This document shows, piece by piece, positions 61,026 to 64,000 of a DNA stretch of 64,000 nt (positions are counted from its first letter, which is position 1; each line of letters opens with the position of its first letter). The notes under the pieces were generated by a model. The model had not been told where the DNA came from. It saw only the letters and a program-made list of their open reading frames with translations, and did not search any database. A program made the position numbers and the translations under genes. The DNA is taken from NCBI RefSeq assembly GCF_030052815.1, contig NC_079503.1:57764735-57828734 (forward strand), given 5' to 3'. Origin of the DNA: Hevea brasiliensis. Taxonomy: Eukaryota > Streptophyta > Magnoliopsida > Malpighiales > Euphorbiaceae.

Positions 61026-61993
61026 ATGGAAGAGGGTGATCATTCAGTCGATCAATCTATAGAGGCTGAGGTGCAAGGGGATGCCCCAGCCCTACACAAT
61101 GTCAGTGGTTCGGCAGCACCAGCCCCCATAGTACCGCAGTTTCCTGCTCAGTTCGCTCAGCAGATGGCTGCAATGTTCCAACAAATGGCTGGTAATGTGC
61201 CTACTCAAGTCCCAATACAGACACCAGTGGTACAACCACGATCTCTGCTAGGCAGTATGACAAATTGATGAAATATGGGGCTACAGAGTTCAAGGGGACA
61301 GTAGATCCTCTAGAGGCAGAACAATGGTTAGAGAGGATGGATAGGGTATTCAAGAAACTGCATTGTATGGAGGAGCTCAGATTTGAATACTCAGTATCTT
61401 TGCTACAGGGGGGATACAACAGAGGTAGTAAGAAGTCTGGTAGAGATAGATCTTCTGGATAGAAACCACCTCGATCCGATCAGCAAACTCAACAGAAACC
61501 CAGGAATGCGCTGTCAGATCGACTTTGTGAAACTTGTGGTAAACCACATAGTGGGGTATGTTATAGAGCCGTAGGAGCATGTTTTAATTGTGGAGAGACT
61601 GGTCATTTTGCTAGGGATTGTGTAAATCCATGTTGTTCTGGATCATTTACTACACCAAAGGGATCAACCCAAGTTTCTACCCCAAAGAGTTCACCATCAG
61701 TTAGTAGAGGCAGAGGTAGAGGTAGGGGTAGTACACTTAGAAGTCAGAGTACTGTGAATCAGCCAGAACAGGGTGATGCTCCAACTGGAGTATACGCTAT
61801 ACGGCAGAGAGAAGAGGCTGAGACTTTTGACATTATTGCTGGTACTTTCTCAATTAGTAACCTAGAGATATATATGTATTGTTTGACCTGGAGTTTGCAT
61901 ACTTTTATGTTAGTGTTAGAACTATATGTTCTGTTGTTATTCCTTTACAGGGGAATAAATTTTGATGCATTAGTGATTAGTCCTTTAAGATAA
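61026..61993 (+). pseudogene. gag: Internally deleted gag with protease remnant, B copy 2
   Basis: ATG at 61026. The N-terminal block to 61268 keeps a regular gag start (VPQFPAQFAQQMAAMFQQM), then shifts frame near 61250. A second block starts at 61265 (MMKYGATEFKGTVDP) and reaches a TAG at 61460-61462, where copy 1 has CAG. Beyond it the frame stays open through the knuckle region (CFNCGETGHFARDC) and the protease remnant to 61993. The capsid deletion after LLQGG is identical to copy 1. Confidence 0.82.
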
Positions 61994-62890
61994 GGATTGT
62001 GATAATAAGTGAAATTAGTTTTGAAAGAGTTTATCGACGAAAAGTATTTTCTAACACACCGTAAATTATAAAGCTAATTGGCGAGCCTACTTAATGTAAG
62101 GCAAGAGGACGTAAAAGTAAGATGCAATAATGGAATTGCTCTAGATGAGGACAAGGATGTTACTGTTAGTAATTGCTAATGGATGTTGTAATCAGAATAA
62201 GATTCGAATATCAGTAAATTCGAAAAGGATAAAATATCAGAAAATTTGATCTATTAGGATGTATCGTAGTAACTATGCAATGTTCTTGATATTTATACTG
62301 TAAGCTACAGATTACAGTATTGACTTGAGATTATTGTATAGAGCTACGTACTACTCGATAATACACCAAGATGAGAATAGTTGCCAACGGCATCTGTTTT
62401 GGTATAGTTATACCAGGACATAATTTTATTGTTGGAAATAAGTTTGAAAATCCTACTTAGGGATTTAAAACTCAAAAGTTAGAATATCGAAAGGTTATAG
62501 TTCAGTACAAAAGGAAGTAAGTTATAGAATATTGAAGATAAAAAGAGTTATGGAAGTAAAAATTCGAACAGTTGGTTCAGATATAACAAAGAAGTGTTAC
62601 GAATGTGAGGAAGACTATGGACTAGAATGGTTAGAGGACCAATGACTAGATAAATGATTCTAACATGACCTCAAGGGTCATTCAAGAAGGAACATGAACC
62701 GAAATATTAGACAGCATAATAGTAAGAGGAGATTGGTGTTATCCAAACAAATTAAACGTTGTATTAGATTGTTAAAAGTCTTATACAAATTTGAGGAAAA
62801 GAAGATTATACGATCGTATAGAAAGGAGAAAATAAACGTATGACTATTGTAAGATGGCTATTACATAAAATTTCGTGGACAAAATTTATT
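61994..62890 (+). other. Non-coding internal region of B element, copy 2
   Basis: Collinear with 56142-57038 and nearly identical. No domain visible. Confidence 0.6.
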
Positions 62891-62905
62891 TAAGGGGGGG
62901 AGAAT
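62891..62905 (+). other. Polypurine tract, B copy 2
   Basis: TAAGGGGGGGAGAAT before TGTAACACCC; the G run is two bases longer than in copy 1. Confidence 0.8.
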
Positions 62906-64000
62906 TGTAACACCCCTATGTTCGGTAGTGTGTTCTACTGTTCTGGTGACCAATGTTGTCCGCACAGCTAGGATGCCTAGAATTACACTTCGTTATGATT
63001 GAGGAGACATAAAATAATGAAATACAAGAAAAGAAAATACAAGAAAAACAAAGGAAAAATAATAGCAAAGAAATGTAACCAAGTTAAGCGAGCCGAGAAC
63101 CCTAGCGATAGGTGATCGCACCGGGAAGTCACGGCATGGATCGTTTACTAGCCTTGAACTGCGGGGAACCCTGGAAAACATTTTTTAAGACTTATAGAGA
63201 CATCAATTGATGTATAAATGCCATTAGAAATATCAAAGAAAAATGAATTAATTAGTACAATGAAAAGTGAGAAATCGAAAAACGGACAAAACCGATTATT
63301 CTTGAAAAATCGGGAATGCAACCCGAACAGGGGCATTGTGGTCATTTGACACCCCGAGTTGCCTTTTGACCTAAATTTCCATTAAAAATACATCATATTA
63401 CACTTGGAAAATATCATGAAAAATTAAATGGTGGTACATTATATAAATAGTGAAGGAAATGAGATAAATGTGCGAATTAGGAAAATTGGAATATTTAATC
63501 ATTAAGTTAAAGTGAGTGCTCCACTAACTCAAGTTTTGGGACACTTAATTAAGTCATTTAGGACAGAAATTCAGTCCATCTTCTTCCTCCCAAATGACCA
63601 GCCGTGAGCCTCCATTGAAGAACCTCCATGGCCATCCATGGCCAAGCTCCATGCATGCTTGAAGTAAGCCAATTTCTTCCTAAGTTCCTTCATCAAAGTT
63701 AGTCTACACCACTTGGGCAGTAGATAGGCAGCAAGAAATTTAAGTTTTGGTGAGGTTTTGAAGAATTTCAAAAGTGGTAAGTATGTATTTTTGATGCTTG
63801 CTTCATTAAAGTTTGTGTAGATGTTATGGGTACTTGAATTGTGGAAAGAATTTTGAGGTTTGATGTTTAAAGGGAGAGCTGTATTTTTGGCAGCCATGGA
63901 AACACTTTGAGGACAACTTGTTCTTGCTTCTAAATGGTATATTAAAGGATTGATTAAATGTATATGTGTGTAGGAAATTATTTGGGTGATGTATACTTAG
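62906..64000 (+). mobile_element. B-type LTR, copy 3 (runs off the window)
   Basis: First 1095 bp of a third LTR, starting TGTAACACCCC and following copies 1 and 2 closely. Whether the array goes on or ends here cannot be seen. Confidence 0.9.

Overview
The window looks like plant nuclear heterochromatin, probably from an angiosperm and most likely a eudicot. I found no host gene. Almost all 64 kb is LTR retrotransposon in nested, tandem and inverted arrangements: AT-rich long LTRs, Met-tRNA type primer sites (TGGTATCAGAGC), polypurine tracts, and decayed gag-pol frames. Species cannot be fixed from the sequence. Most short open frames lie inside LTRs or are shadows and were left out.

The dominant class is Ty3/gypsy chromovirus of the Tekay/Del type: 3.0-3.8 kb LTRs starting TGTAACACCC and ending near GTGTCACA or GTGTGACA, gag with a CX2CX4HX4C knuckle, pol order PR-RT-RH-IN, and a C-terminal chromodomain after the integrase. 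Several subfamilies are present. I call them A (17.6-46 kb), D (LTRs at 1.6-4.6 and 48.3-51.2 kb), B (9.4-13.1 kb on minus; 51.2-64 kb on plus) and C (45.9-47.3 kb). A Tat/Athila-like gypsy LTR occupies the left edge, and one Ty1/copia element of Angela-like type lies inside a chromovirus reverse transcriptase gene.

Layout: 1-1558, end of a Tat/Athila-like element. 1559-4610, D-type LTR (+). 4640-9411, minus-strand Tekay gag-pol with many stops. 9412-13073, minus solo B-type LTR with a 5-bp target duplication, sitting in the leader of that element. 13079-14542, leader, primer site and partial 5' LTR of the minus element. 14543-17647, minus A-type LTR, head to head with 17648-20717, the 5' LTR of element A1. 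20718-25465, A1 gag-pol. 25466-28507, A1 3' LTR, cut short and fused to the gag of a second copy, A2. 28508-30540 and 40533-42899, A2 gag-pol, split by the 9987-bp copia element 30541-40527 (identical-length 2107-bp LTRs, AAGAC duplication). 42900-45968, A2 3' LTR. 45969-48290, mosaic of two partial LTRs. 48292-51206, polypurine tract and D-type LTR. 51207-64000, tandem array LTR-internal-LTR-internal-LTR of a gag-only, pol-less B-type element.

A parsimonious reading is that a D-type element (LTRs at 1559 and 48309) was the host for a minus-strand Tekay element, which then received A, C and copia insertions, followed by deletions and LTR recombination. The most notable signals beyond the annotation are a pair of adjacent hairpins at a fixed distance (about 0.6 kb) from the LTR 3' end whose arms co-vary between subfamilies; a roughly 190-bp-spaced repeated module shared by otherwise different LTRs; a conserved TGACATCA/TGATGTCA palindrome; a 75-bp GT-AG intron-like insertion in one integrase; a hairpin minisatellite in the copia leader; and a non-random replacement of CAG/CTG by CG-containing triplets, which suggests that many apparent frameshifts are long-read consensus errors at methylated CHG sites.
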